The notes beneath the pieces are model-generated. The model did no database searches and was not told the DNA's origin. It was given only the letters and a program-made list of their open reading frames with translations. Made by a program: the position numbers and the translations under genes. From positions 1 through 48,206 of the forward strand of contig NZ_JAUSUG010000033.1 of NCBI RefSeq assembly GCF_030813435.1: a stretch of DNA of 48,206 nt, read 5' to 3'. Positions 23,801-31,541 of this stretch are shown here, piece by piece (positions within the stretch are counted from its first letter, which is position 1; every line of letters begins with the position of its first letter). The stretch is from Evansella vedderi (GTDB lineage Bacteria; Bacillota; Bacilli; Bacillales; Salisediminibacteriaceae).

Positions 23801-23945
23801 ATGCTCTCTTAAATGGAAAAGTATAAAATAAATGGGGCTATTGGCCAATTGTACTACCTCTTTCATAGAAAAAGTGGGTTTATTTGGTCAGGCGATTGTT
23901 CATTAGGATCGATGATTAGGAATGTTTTCTATCCGTTTACTCAGA

Positions 23946-23973
23946 ATCACAGGCAGGTGGCCTGTGATTTTTT
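23946..23973 (+). terminator. Second strong terminator in the mph leader
   Basis: ATCACAGGC and GCCTGTGAT form a perfect 9-bp stem around AGGTG, then TTTTT. It is 133 bases before the mph start. No gene lies between it and the previous terminator, so it too may act as an attenuator. Confidence 0.7.
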
Positions 23974-24106
23974 ATTTGGGAAAACAACGAAGGGAACATC
24001 AGGAATGTTCTCCTGCTTTCCTTTCCAACGATCGAATGTTTATTGGTATGTCGCTATCGTATGGAAGAGCAACAATTAAAATAAAGAAAAGAAGGGGTTT
24101 TTAATA

Positions 24107-25009
24107 ATGAATAAAAAAATAAAAAAAATGAAAGAGATTGCTAAGAGAAACGAAATCTTCATTGAGGAAGATTCTATTAAAATCAATGAGTCTGGCTTGG
24201 ATTTTCAAGTTGTTCATGCTATTGATCATGAAGGTGTTCAGTGGATCCTTCGGTTTCCTAGAAGAGAAGATTCAATGACCAAAACGGCTGTAGAAAGGAA
24301 AGTGCTGGATTTTGTAGATCGTTATGTTTCATTTGAAGTGCCTGTATGGTCTGTGTATACGAATGAGTTGATTGCCTATAAGCAGTTATCGGGGATTCCA
24401 GCAGGGACGGTTGATCCTGTGATTAAAAACTACATTTGGGAGATTGATATAAACAATGTTCCAAAAAATTACCTAAACTCCATAGGAAAGGTGTTAGCTG
24501 AACTACATCAGACTCCAAAAGACTCCTTAAACATACCTGGATTAAAGGTACAAACTGCGGGTGAGGTGAAAGCTGCAATGAAAAACCGTATGAATAAGGT
24601 AAAACAAAAGTATGGTGTTGGTAAGGAGCTTTGGATGAGGTGGCAAGCATGGGTTAACGACGACGAAATGTGGCCGATGCATACAAGGCTGATTCATGGT
24701 GATGTTCATGCTGGTCATACACTGATCAATGAACGAGCCGAAGTAACTGGTCTAATAGATTGGACGGAAGTTGCCGTTACAGATATCTCAAAAGATTTTG
24801 TCGGCCCTTACATGATGTTTGGTGAACAGGCATTAGAACAAGTTATTGCGTCCTATGAAGCAGCGGGTGGAGTCACATGGCCACTTATGAAAGAGCATAT
24901 TATTGAACTACAAGCAACTTTTGCAATTGATTTAGCTGAGTTTGCAGAAGCATCAGGTTCAAAAGAATATGAGCAAATGGCTATAGAAAGTTTAGGTGTA
25001 AAAAAATAG
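24107..25009 (+). CDS. Macrolide 2'-phosphotransferase (MphK-like)
   Basis: 300 residues, close to the 306 of B. subtilis MphK (YcbJ). It has the APH/protein-kinase-like fold of Mph enzymes: a nucleotide-binding lobe with LRFPRREDS (WILRFPRR, the conserved Mph segment), a hinge LIAYKQLSGIPAG, the catalytic loop LIHGDVHAGHTLIN (H197-D199...) and the metal-binding LIDWTEVAVTD. These phosphorylate the 2'-OH of the macrolide desosamine using GTP. The ATG follows GAAGGGG. It is preceded by an attenuator-like leader with an ErmDL-type peptide, strongly suggesting induction by macrolides. It is cytosolic and intrinsic to many Bacillaceae rather than obviously acquired. Confidence 0.88.
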   Translation: MNKKIKKMKEIAKRNEIFIEEDSIKINESGLDFQVVHAIDHEGVQWILRFPRREDSMTKTAVERKVLDFVDRYVSFEVPVWSVYTNELIAYKQLSGIPAGTVDPVIKNYIWEIDINNVPKNYLNSIGKVLAELHQTPKDSLNIPGLKVQTAGEVKAAMKNRMNKVKQKYGVGKELWMRWQAWVNDDEMWPMHTRLIHGDVHAGHTLINERAEVTGLIDWTEVAVTDISKDFVGPYMMFGEQALEQVIASYEAAGGVTWPLMKEHIIELQATFAIDLAEFAEASGSKEYEQMAIESLGVKK

Positions 25010-25032
25010 CAACATTTATAACTTGAATTCAG

Positions 25033-25080
25033 TGCCTGACTCCCGGTACGGTGCAACTTCACCGTGTTGTGGTTCAGGCA
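25033..25080. repeat. Palindromic repeat sharing its core with 8620-8669
   Basis: TGCCTGA...TACGGTG pairs with CACCGTG...TCAGGCA around CAACTT, just after the mph stop. The core GGTACGGTGCAACTTCACCG matches the 8620-8669 element. It may serve as the mph terminator even though a clean T run is missing (CATCTCTTTT follows). The 25081-25218 gap shows nothing else. Confidence 0.65.
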
Positions 25081-25218
25081 TCTCTTTTCAAACAAATAAA
25101 CAGCCGAATGATGATTCAACTGTTTTATTTGATTAAGTATTTAATTGTCAAATCATTGAAGTTTCGTAACAGATAGAAGGAATAATAAGTAGTTCATGAG
25201 GTAGTAGGTTGTAGTAGT

Positions 25219-25530
25219 TTATAAATTAATGCGTTGTTTGATCCTCATAATGTCTCTTTCATTTTGAGCAATTTTTGCCCATGCTAAGTCCTGATCGACC
25301 TTTAAGGCGTCAATTTTCTCCAGCACCTCCTGATGCTGCCTCTCTTGAGTGATTTTAATACCAACTATTTCTTCTTTCATATTCTTCATGTCTTCTTTTA
25401 GGTTGTTCATTTCTTCTTTCATATTGCTCATGTCTTCTTTTATGTTGTTCATGTCTTCTCTTATATGACCAACCATGGTAACTAATTGTGTTAGCATACC
25501 TTCAAAACGTTCCATTTGTTGTTCCGTCAT
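25219..25530 (-). CDS. Heptad-repeat coiled-coil protein, 103 aa
   Basis: ATG behind a perfect GGAGGTGAGG. After a short N-terminus (MTEQQMERFEGMLTQLVTMV) come four near-identical heptads (NNIKEDM, SNMKEEM, NNLKEDM, KNMKEEI) and then a continuing helical segment to the end (VLEKIDALKVDQDLAWAKIA). All of it is predicted as one long coiled coil, with no membrane segment. The 21-base DNA repeats behind the heptads suggest growth by slippage. It lies upstream of a second, related coiled-coil gene on the same strand. The function is unknown. Confidence 0.7.
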   Translation of the reverse strand: MTEQQMERFEGMLTQLVTMVGHIREDMNNIKEDMSNMKEEMNNLKEDMKNMKEEIVGIKITQERQHQEVLEKIDALKVDQDLAWAKIAQNERDIMRIKQRINL

Positions 25531-25629
25531 TTACCTCACCTCCTTATTCATCAACATTATACTCATAAATATTGTGGTTTACTAGACTCTTCCTTTATTA
25601 ACTATGTTTCCATTAGAGATTACTCAGAT

Positions 25630-26031
25630 TTATTGTTTGTTTTTCAATAGATATATCTCTTTCTCTATTTTAGTTACCTTCTCTTCCACAAATCCTATGT
25701 CATCTAACCTACTTCTTGCAGGAAGTTCAAATTGCCCACCAATACCTTCAAGTTTTGAGTTTATGCTTTCTAATTTTTCATCTACTGTATTAAATCTGTC
25801 ATCCACCTCCTTGAACCTACTATTCATATTTTCTTCTAAGGATAGTAAGCGTTTATCCATACCATTCAGGCGCTTGTCCATCCCATCCAAGCGGTTATCC
25901 ATACCGTCTAGGTGGTTATCTATCCCATCCAGGCGGTTAACCATACCGTCGAAGCGTTTATCCATACCATCCAATCTTTTGTTCATACTTTTAAGCTGGT
26001 CTAGAATCTGAGGTAGAATAGTCTCCATTTC
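25630..26031 (-). CDS. Heptad-repeat coiled-coil protein, 133 aa
   Basis: I start it at ATG 26031, eight bases after GGAGG; a GTG/ATG-type extension of seven codons upstream is less likely. At least seven successive heptads of the xRLDGMD type (KRLDGMD, KRFDGMV, NRLDGID, NHLDGMD, NRLDGMD, KRLNGMD and so on) fill residues about 15-65, followed by a less regular coiled coil (LLSLEENMNSRFKEVDDRFN, TVDEKLESINSKLEGI) and a basic end. It is 99 bases from the neighbour at 25219-25530. Heptad patterning and position suggest the two are functional partners or paralogues. It is divergent from satD. Confidence 0.7.
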   Translation of the reverse strand, partial: EMETILPQILDQLKSMNKRLDGMDKRFDGMVNRLDGIDNHLDGMDNRLDGMDKRLNGMDKRLLSLEENMNSRFKEVDDRFNTVDEKLESINSKLEGIGGQFELPARSRLDDIGFVEEKVTKIEKEIYLLKNKQ

Positions 26032-26052
26032 ATAAACCTCCAACCGGGTCAT

Positions 26053-26317
26053 TTTTTACTATTTTACCACAAATTTTGCTTAAAACGATTTTGTTCAAAA
26101 AAAGTTCAGGGACCAAAGTTCAGGGACCGGGTCCTTGAACATGTCATGACAGTATTGCCGCATTGGAAATGCGAATATATGGATGCCCGTTAAACGGAGA
26201 TCCAAAAGTCAGCTCCGGTGAATCAAGAGCCGTGATCCGTGGTTTGCTTTATGAACTAGCGAGCAGCGCGAAGTAATTACTTAGATGTTTTAGTGAAAAC
26301 AAAACAAAATTAGATAA
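26053..26317. other. Intergenic region with palindrome and unidentified fragment
   Basis: A palindrome GTTCAGGGACC-G-GGTCCTTGAAC is at 26118-26140, preceded by a direct copy of AAAGTTCAGGGACC. From about 26163 one frame stays open for 36 codons (MRIYGCPLNGDPKVSSGESR onward) to a stop at 26274. It has no start with a ribosome binding site and no recognised family, and may be a mobile-element scrap. Otherwise nothing is seen ahead of the satD operator. Confidence 0.35.
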
Positions 26318-26348
26318 TTTAGTCTAACTGTAGTATAATTAGACTAAA
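26318..26348 (+). promoter_or_regulatory. Perfect inverted repeat spanning a TATAAT box, satD operator
   Basis: TTTAGTCTAA (26318-26327), an 11-base spacer and TTAGACTAAA (26339-26348) are perfect reverse complements. TATAAT (26334-26339) lies in the spacer, so a repressor bound here would block the promoter. No good -35 is seen. The site is 60 bases before satD, whose product ends in a helix-turn-helix and could bind it. Confidence 0.7.
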
Positions 26349-26408
26349 TAAACATAAAAATAAAATAGGAAAAGAAAATAGCAAATACTTTTGAGGGAGA
26401 CAGATTAA

Positions 26409-27197
26409 ATGCGTAATCCTGTTTCGATTTTCATTATGGATGTATCCAACTCTACGTTGAATGATAATTGGGATAACATTTCCACCTATTTAGATGAGTT
26501 GGAGTATTGGATGAAGGCTTGGGTTGCACCTGTAGGTAAAGGGATAGTGAAGCACCGACGGGGTGATGAAATCTTATTTATCGCCCAACATTATGTCACG
26601 GCGTTTACGATTGCTACCTTTGTCAAGCAAATCTGGAAGTATCCAGACCATCCGCCATATTTTGGAATTTCCTTTGGTAATGTGGATAGGGAGATGGAAG
26701 CCATCGATGTGGAAACCTGGAATCATCCACTCATTAAAAAGGCTAGGGAAGCAAATGAAAGGATAAAACAATCGCAAAAGCGCACTCCCATACTTTTTCA
26801 TTTAGCTACGAATTTTATGGGTAACAGCAGTGACGCTATTTATAGCCATAGTATTGTAGAAACAGAGAATCTAATGAATTTAATGATGGAAATGGAAGAT
26901 AATTTAGTAAAAAATCAAACGCAACTGCAAAAATTAATATGTGACCTTTATTTTATTTATGGCCAACAAAAACGGGTGGCCGCTTTATTGAATAAATCTG
27001 CAGCTACCATTTCCAGTCACTATAAAAAAGGAAACGTAGAGCTAATCTTGAAAGCGCATAAGCAAATACAGCAGAATATCAATGCCTTTGAAGTGGTTAC
27101 AAGTAAAGATTATCTAGAGCAATATACAGAAACATTATCAACATCTATAAAAACAGTAATTAGTGACCGTTTACCTGAATTTAAAATAATACCTTAA
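26409..27197 (+). CDS. SatD-family protein with C-terminal helix-turn-helix
   Basis: 262 residues, ATG after GAGGGAG. It matches the SatD family (named after the Streptococcus mutans sat operon). Residues 5-60 (VSIFIMDVSNST, GKGIVKHRRGDEILFIAQ) look like a class III nucleotidyl-cyclase fold: an Asp in the first strand (D11), S/T following, and a GDE turn (52-54). The second metal Asp and base-binding residues are not evident. Residues 185-207 (QQKRVAALLNKSAATISSHY) are an HTH. So a ligand-sensing, DNA-binding regulator is inferred. It heads an operon with the DUF3307 gene and probably autoregulates at 26318-26348. Confidence 0.72.
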   Translation: MRNPVSIFIMDVSNSTLNDNWDNISTYLDELEYWMKAWVAPVGKGIVKHRRGDEILFIAQHYVTAFTIATFVKQIWKYPDHPPYFGISFGNVDREMEAIDVETWNHPLIKKAREANERIKQSQKRTPILFHLATNFMGNSSDAIYSHSIVETENLMNLMMEMEDNLVKNQTQLQKLICDLYFIYGQQKRVAALLNKSAATISSHYKKGNVELILKAHKQIQQNINAFEVVTSKDYLEQYTETLSTSIKTVISDRLPEFKIIP

Positions 27198-27224
27198 GAA
27201 AGATTGGAGAAAGGATTTAGTAGG

Positions 27225-28115
27225 ATGGGGTTTCTAAGTTTAATTTTAGCTCATTTAATCGGTGATTTTTACTTACAAACGGATAAAATGGTCAAAAACA
27301 AGAAAAGGTATCTTAAAATTCACCTATTACATCAGTTTGTAATAGGCTTCATTGCCCTTATTATCGTCTTTGTCATTTCGGGAGAACGGCATTTTTGGTT
27401 TTATGTTGTTATACCAGCTATCCTTTTCGTCTTTTTTCATTGGATTATTGATTTAGGAAAAATCAAAGGACAAGCAATATTGGAGGAAAAGTTTGGTGAA
27501 GGAAGCTCATGGGAGGGCGCATTGTTTGTCATTGATCAGGTGCTTCACCTCGTCTCCATCGTATTAATTTCCGTGATTATTTTTAACTTGGATGTTATTG
27601 GTCTTAGTAGTCAATTCCTTATATCCGTTGGTTTAATGGAAGGAATCGCTCCTAGTTTTTCTGCAGGACAAAAAGCCTTGTTTGTCATCATTATGCTTAT
27701 TATCGCTACAAGTGTAAGTGGTCATCTTATCCGAATTTTACTAGGATCCTTTACCAATTACTTAGCGCTTTTTGAGGGAAAATATACCCTCAAAGACAGT
27801 CGCAATGGTAAAGGGTATAGTAACAAAGATTTTCATCAAAACACAAATATAGCAGAAGAATATACGTATATGGTATTAAAGCATCAGGATTTATCACGGG
27901 GAAAAATCATCGGTTATTTAGAAAGGCTCCTTGTGATAGTCCTTGTTATGAACGATTCCATCAGTTCCATCGCCTTTATTATCGCTGCAAAATCTATAAC
28001 TAGATTTAAACAACTGGAAGACCGTGACTGGGCAGAGTATTTTTTATTAGGGACCCTAACTTCCATATTTTTAGCGATCGTATATGGATTTATTATTAAA
28101 TTCATAGTTTTATAG
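27225..28115 (+). CDS. DUF3307 family membrane protein
   Basis: 296 residues with about six to seven membrane segments. The DUF3307 hallmark is near the N-terminus: FLSLILAHLIGDFYLQTDKM, with paired HxxxD-F-L-Q, then KNKKRYLKIHLLHQF, HWIIDLGK and FVIDQVLHLVS, giving several His/Asp residues within membrane segments that could bind a metal. ATG 27225 follows GGAGAAAGG; a TTG at 27204 is possible. It is 27 bases after satD. DUF3307 and SatD genes are repeatedly adjacent in Firmicutes to my recollection. The biochemical role is unknown. Confidence 0.78.
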   Translation: MGFLSLILAHLIGDFYLQTDKMVKNKKRYLKIHLLHQFVIGFIALIIVFVISGERHFWFYVVIPAILFVFFHWIIDLGKIKGQAILEEKFGEGSSWEGALFVIDQVLHLVSIVLISVIIFNLDVIGLSSQFLISVGLMEGIAPSFSAGQKALFVIIMLIIATSVSGHLIRILLGSFTNYLALFEGKYTLKDSRNGKGYSNKDFHQNTNIAEEYTYMVLKHQDLSRGKIIGYLERLLVIVLVMNDSISSIAFIIAAKSITRFKQLEDRDWAEYFLLGTLTSIFLAIVYGFIIKFIVL

Positions 28116-28142
28116 TTTCACCCTTTTCGCAGCACAGGTTAA

Positions 28143-28298
28143 GTTATAAAAAGGGCATACGATGAAGATAAAAAGCAGATAAGTGAGTTTTTATCAGAGG
28201 GGATGTCACTGGAAGAAATTTGCGTGGAAATAAATGTGAGAACTCGCCAAGATTTAACGTATGTTATTTCTATTGTTAATGAGGTTACTAATAAATAG
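28143..28298 (+). pseudogene. Small HTH-like ORF without a start codon
   Basis: An open stretch of 51 codons (IKRAYDEDKKQISEFLSEGM, SLEEICVEINVRTRQDLTYV, ISIVNEVTNK) looks like a small helical DNA-binding protein. No ATG, GTG or TTG is in frame, and a stop (28140-28142) directly precedes it. It is therefore either the remains of a gene or uses a non-standard start. It lies between the DUF3307 gene and a strong hairpin. Confidence 0.4.
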
Positions 28299-28352
28299 GC
28301 TACGATACTAGTGCAACTTGTTGACATAAGGAAGGATTTCAATAAAGGATCA

Positions 28353-28386
28353 AAGGGTGTCGCGATATTCATAACGCGACACCCTT
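28353..28386. terminator. 12-bp perfect hairpin between convergent genes
   Basis: AAGGGTGTCGCG and CGCGACACCCTT pair perfectly around ATATTCATAA. Neither side has a strong T run (ATCTATAATTG on plus; TTGATCCTTT on minus), so it may be a bidirectional terminator of modest strength. It separates the satD operon from the convergent GNAT gene. Confidence 0.6.
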
Positions 28387-28462
28387 ATCTATAATTGATT
28401 AAATATGTATATTACAATAATGGATTATTCCCAATGCCCATCCACGTTATCTATACACTCTA

Positions 28463-28930
28463 TCACTCAGGAAAATACTCCATTGGCTCTGTGGAGTGGC
28501 TATATCCATTTTTCTTGTAATAATTGATGCTGTCGTCACTTGGCCAGACGATGATGAATTCGTATGCCTTTTCTTTCGCCCATTGGTTGATGGTGGTGAG
28601 CAGCTTACTTCCAATTCCTTTATTTCTATACGCTTCTATCGTATAGACGTTTGTCATATAAGCGAAGGGGTGAGTGATCCTCCCTGGCCGTGGTACTTTC
28701 TGAATTAATTCGATGTAAATATGGGAGACAATTTTTCCATCTTCCTCCGCAACCCAAATAAACCATTGGTCGCCTCTTAAGGCATTCTCTAAAAAAACTT
28801 GGCATCCCTGTTCGAAATCAGGGTAGGGAGTAAACTGGACCTTTCCCGTTTCATCATGTTCAATCGAAAAATCCCATCTCATTCTTATTAACTGCTCTAT
28901 GTCTTTTTCCTCAGCAAGTCTTATTTTCAT
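28463..28930 (-). CDS. GNAT-family N-acetyltransferase
   Basis: 155 residues. Motif A is in YMTNVYTIEAYRNKGIGSKL, where RNKGIG (Q/RxxGxG/A) binds the acetyl-CoA pyrophosphate. The preceding strand is WFIWVAEEDGKIVSHIYIEL and motif B is SINYYKKNGY. It opens MKIRLAEEKDIEQLIRMRWD as GNATs do. AAAGGAGAGG precedes the ATG. It is convergent with the satD operon and 29 bases downstream of the HIT-like gene on the same strand. The substrate is unknown. Confidence 0.85.
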   Translation of the reverse strand: MKIRLAEEKDIEQLIRMRWDFSIEHDETGKVQFTPYPDFEQGCQVFLENALRGDQWFIWVAEEDGKIVSHIYIELIQKVPRPGRITHPFAYMTNVYTIEAYRNKGIGSKLLTTINQWAKEKAYEFIIVWPSDDSINYYKKNGYSHSTEPMEYFPE

Positions 28931-28959
28931 CCTTGATTCCTCTCCTTTTAATAGCTAAC

Positions 28960-29445
28960 TTATTTATTTAATTCTAGTTTTAAAGATTCAAGGGCATCCA
29001 TTACTTTTTGAATATCTTCCTTACTATTCATTTTGTTTCGAGCGAGGAGTAGCACCGGTCTAACAGATTCAACCGATCGACCGAATTCATACATCCATTC
29101 ATATCTCGGAACCATCCAAGTATGGAAATGATGGGTGGTATCTTCATTGTAAAAATAGTAAACGTATTCTATCCCTAAAACATCTCTTTGAGCCTTTCTT
29201 ATTTTTGACAAAACCTCAATATAATCGATCCTTTCTTCTTTTGTTAATTCGTCAATACACTTGATATGACGTTTAGAAGCTAATATAATTAAACCCTTTA
29301 TTGGATACGCAACATCTTGATGTGCGTGAAAATACTCCGTTTCAAAGACCACACCACCATCTGGCTTAAGTAAACCACTTGTTAGTGCACAACTTAAACA
29401 CTCTACTTCTACTGTTTTTCCATTTGATAAAGTTATTTTTCTCAA
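28960..29445 (-). CDS. HIT-like family protein with altered histidine triad
   Basis: 161 residues. CLSCAL near residue 16 resembles the N-terminal Cys pair of HIT hydrolases, and EDTTHHFHTWMVPR (about 101-114) aligns with the HxHxH triad as H106-F-H108-T-W110, so the third His is Trp. The first strand after the Cys pair is FHAHQDVAYPIKGLIIL. HIT proteins hydrolyse diadenosine or AMP-linked nucleotides; with the triad altered, hydrolase activity is uncertain. It shares a transcript direction with the GNAT gene. Its start lies 170 bases from the divergent Nudix gene. Confidence 0.7.
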   Translation of the reverse strand: MRKITLSNGKTVEVECLSCALTSGLLKPDGGVVFETEYFHAHQDVAYPIKGLIILASKRHIKCIDELTKEERIDYIEVLSKIRKAQRDVLGIEYVYYFYNEDTTHHFHTWMVPRYEWMYEFGRSVESVRPVLLLARNKMNSKEDIQKVMDALESLKLELNK

Positions 29446-29642
29446 GAGACTTTCTCGCTCCTTTGTTAGATGTATTAGAAACCTCCCAAGTTCGTTACCT
29501 TATTACGAAGCCTTTATTCATTTAAATCAATTCTAACATAAAATCCCAAGGACTCTTCCAAATACGACAAATTATGGGAATGATATGCTATTATTAAAAT
29601 GGATGATTATAGAACTTGAATCTATTTGAAAGGAAGATACCT

Positions 29643-30170
29643 TTGGAATTTTGGGATATTTATGATAAAGACAGAAATGTAACAGGTAAAACAATGAGGA
29701 GAGGGGAACCTTTTGAGAAAGATGCGTATCACCTAGTCGTTCATGTATGTATGTTTAACAAAAATGAGGAAATGTTAATTCAACAAAGACAACCTTTCAA
29801 GAGTGGATGGGCCAATATGTGGGATATCTCTGTAGGAGGCAGCGCCGTTGTAGGGGATACTAGCCAACAAGCAGCGGAGCGTGAAGTACTGGAGGAATTA
29901 GGTTATAAAATGGACTTACAAGGTGTAAGACCTTCCTTAACAATAAACTTTGATGTGGGATTTGATGACTATTATCTTGTTGATGTAGATCTTGATATTA
30001 AGGAATTGACGTTACAACCAGAGGAAGTTCAACGAGTAAAGTGGGCGACAAAGGAAGAAATATTGACTATGATCGACCAAGAAATATTCATCCCATACCA
30101 TAAGAGTTTGATAGAACTCCTATTTGATATGAGAATATACATGGGTGGTCATAAACGGATGGAACGATAA
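29643..30170 (+). CDS. Nudix hydrolase
   Basis: 175 residues from TTG 29643, seven bases after AAAGGAAG (a TTG at 29616 is the alternative). The Nudix box is GSAVVGDTSQQAAEREVLEE followed by LGY: the first Glu of GX5EX7REUXEEXGU is Asp, the REVLEELG part is canonical. MEFWDIYDKDRNVTGKTMRR at the start, with the HLVVHVCMFNKNEEMLIQQR strand, places it near the YfcD/isopentenyl-diphosphate-isomerase-like Nudix subgroup. The substrate is not predictable. Its stop is 62 bases before MITE copy 2. Confidence 0.85.
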   Translation: MEFWDIYDKDRNVTGKTMRRGEPFEKDAYHLVVHVCMFNKNEEMLIQQRQPFKSGWANMWDISVGGSAVVGDTSQQAAEREVLEELGYKMDLQGVRPSLTINFDVGFDDYYLVDVDLDIKELTLQPEEVQRVKWATKEEILTMIDQEIFIPYHKSLIELLFDMRIYMGGHKRMER

Positions 30171-30232
30171 TTCATGATTTGGTGTAATGGGTAAAGGGGG
30201 GACACCGGAACCGCCCCCGTGCTTTTGAAAAA

Positions 30233-30526
30233 GGCTGTTTTTGCAAACTTTGTTGCTTTTTTAAAAAAGCTTGGAGAAGCGGAAGGCGGCGACTCCAGAG
30301 GGAAAAGCAACATTCTTTTATTGCGACGAGTAATCGCAGGAGCAGCAGAAGACACCGCAGTGAGCGCGCAAGTGCGAAGCGAGGAGGCTGAAGCGTTGAC
30401 CGCGGGAGCCACGATGGCGACATTATGCCGTTGCCCACAGGACGTGGGCTGCCCTTAGGCGTAATTGATCCGCCTGTAGCGTATACAAGAAAAAATATAT
30501 TCAATAAACAACAATCTATGGAAACC
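30233..30526. mobile_element. MITE-like element, copy 2
   Basis: It begins GGCTGTTTTTGCAAACTTTG at 30233, very close to copy 1, and has the same GC-rich interior (AAGGCGGCGACTCCAGAGGG, GGCGTAATTGATCCGCCTGT). The right end AACAATCTATGGAAACC is a damaged version of the terminal inverted repeat. Flanks TTTGAAAA and GTATAAAG do not match, so no target duplication survives. It ends 20 bases before the APH gene start. Confidence 0.72.
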
Positions 30527-30545
30527 GTATAAAGGGGCAAAATTT

Positions 30546-31340
30546 ATGGAAAAGGAAAGAGTAGTAGGAAAAGGTAATACTGCAGAAGTCGTCGTGTTGG
30601 ATGAGGATAAGGTCGCTAAGATTTTCCATGAAAATATAGATGTTTTTTCTATAAACGAAGAATTTAGAAAAAGTAAAGTAATAGCTGAGGCCGGTTTGAA
30701 TGTTCCAAATGTATTCCATCAACAAATTATAAACGGCAAGCAAGCCATCATTTTTGAAAAGGTGGAAGGGTTGCCATTACATTGGGTCATAGAAAATAAA
30801 CCTTTGACGGCGTTAATACATATTCAAATGATGTCAAAATTACACGTTGATGTACACCGTTATCGAGGACTAAACCTGCCTTCTATGACGGAAACCTTGG
30901 TAAATAAAATAGAAAGGGTTAGTGAATTATACGTTGATGAGAGAAAAAAAGTTATTGATCATTTATTGAAGTTACCTGTGGAAGACACCTTATGCCATGG
31001 CGACTTTCATCCTAGGAATATAATATTATCAGATAAAGGTCCAATCATCATAGATTGGTCAGATGCAACCATAGGCAACAGACATGCTGATCTAGCAAGA
31101 ACAATATTAATCTTAACTTATGGCGGTTTTCCTGAAAACATTTCAACTGCTAACTTCCATATAAAAACAACGTTAAGAAGGCTCATAAGTTTTTATTATT
31201 TATATTTCTATAAGAAGTTACACAAGGTTGAAGCCCAAACATATAAAGACTGGATCCTGCCTGTTGCTGCGACAAGACTTGCAGAAAACATACCAAAAAT
31301 GGAAAAGAGTAAATTAATCTCCATCGTCCGTTCTTATTAG
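30546..31340 (+). CDS. APH-family phosphotransferase
   Basis: 264 residues with an APH/choline-kinase fold: GKGNTAEVVVLDEDKVAKIF (nucleotide loop and Lys), a hinge IIFEKVEGLPLHWVIENK, the catalytic loop TLCHGDFHPRNIIL and the metal-binding IIIDWSDATIG. The set HGDFHPxN and IDW defines the APH superfamily. Aminoglycoside, macrolide or small-metabolite kinases are all possible; nothing in the flanks decides. ATG 30546 follows AAAGGGGC, and its promoter region has been replaced by MITE copy 2 just upstream. A terminator follows at 31400. Confidence 0.8.
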   Translation: MEKERVVGKGNTAEVVVLDEDKVAKIFHENIDVFSINEEFRKSKVIAEAGLNVPNVFHQQIINGKQAIIFEKVEGLPLHWVIENKPLTALIHIQMMSKLHVDVHRYRGLNLPSMTETLVNKIERVSELYVDERKKVIDHLLKLPVEDTLCHGDFHPRNIILSDKGPIIIDWSDATIGNRHADLARTILILTYGGFPENISTANFHIKTTLRRLISFYYLYFYKKLHKVEAQTYKDWILPVAATRLAENIPKMEKSKLISIVRSY

Positions 31341-31399
31341 GGTGGTGCCTGTGTGACCACCAGATTTATTTTTTAAAATGAAAATAGGAAGATAGAAGG

Positions 31400-31430
31400 A
31401 GCCTTACTTCAAGGGTAGTAAGGCTTTTTT
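31400..31430 (+). terminator. Intrinsic terminator after the APH gene
   Basis: AGCCTTACT and AGTAAGGCT form a perfect 9-bp stem around TCAAGGGT, followed by a T run. A further small palindrome (GTGGTGCCTGTGTGACCAC) lies at about 31341-31363. Confidence 0.75.
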
Positions 31431-31541
31431 CTGATTAACAAAAAAGTATAAAAATAGAGAAAATAGTTTTTATCAGTCGACATACTTTTACCTAAATTCC
31501 TCTTATAATTACCTTGATTATATGATAAAAGGAGGAGGAAG

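Noticed and set aside
23813-24104. Two overlapping frames of 60-88 codons before mph
   Set aside because: They run through the terminator at 23946, lack ribosome binding sites and have unlikely compositions. The leader ORF at 23629 is the only well-supported one.
23557-24106. T-box or metabolite riboswitch before mph
   Set aside because: No specifier loop or T-box sequence was seen, and the leader peptide gives a better explanation.
25860-25990. Tandem 21-bp repeats as a possible CRISPR array
   Set aside because: They are contiguous, without spacers, and encode regular heptads of a coiled-coil protein.
30172-30540. Open frames of up to 122 codons inside MITE copy 2
   Set aside because: The low stop frequency results from the GC-rich element. 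The same frames are not kept in copies 1 and 3.
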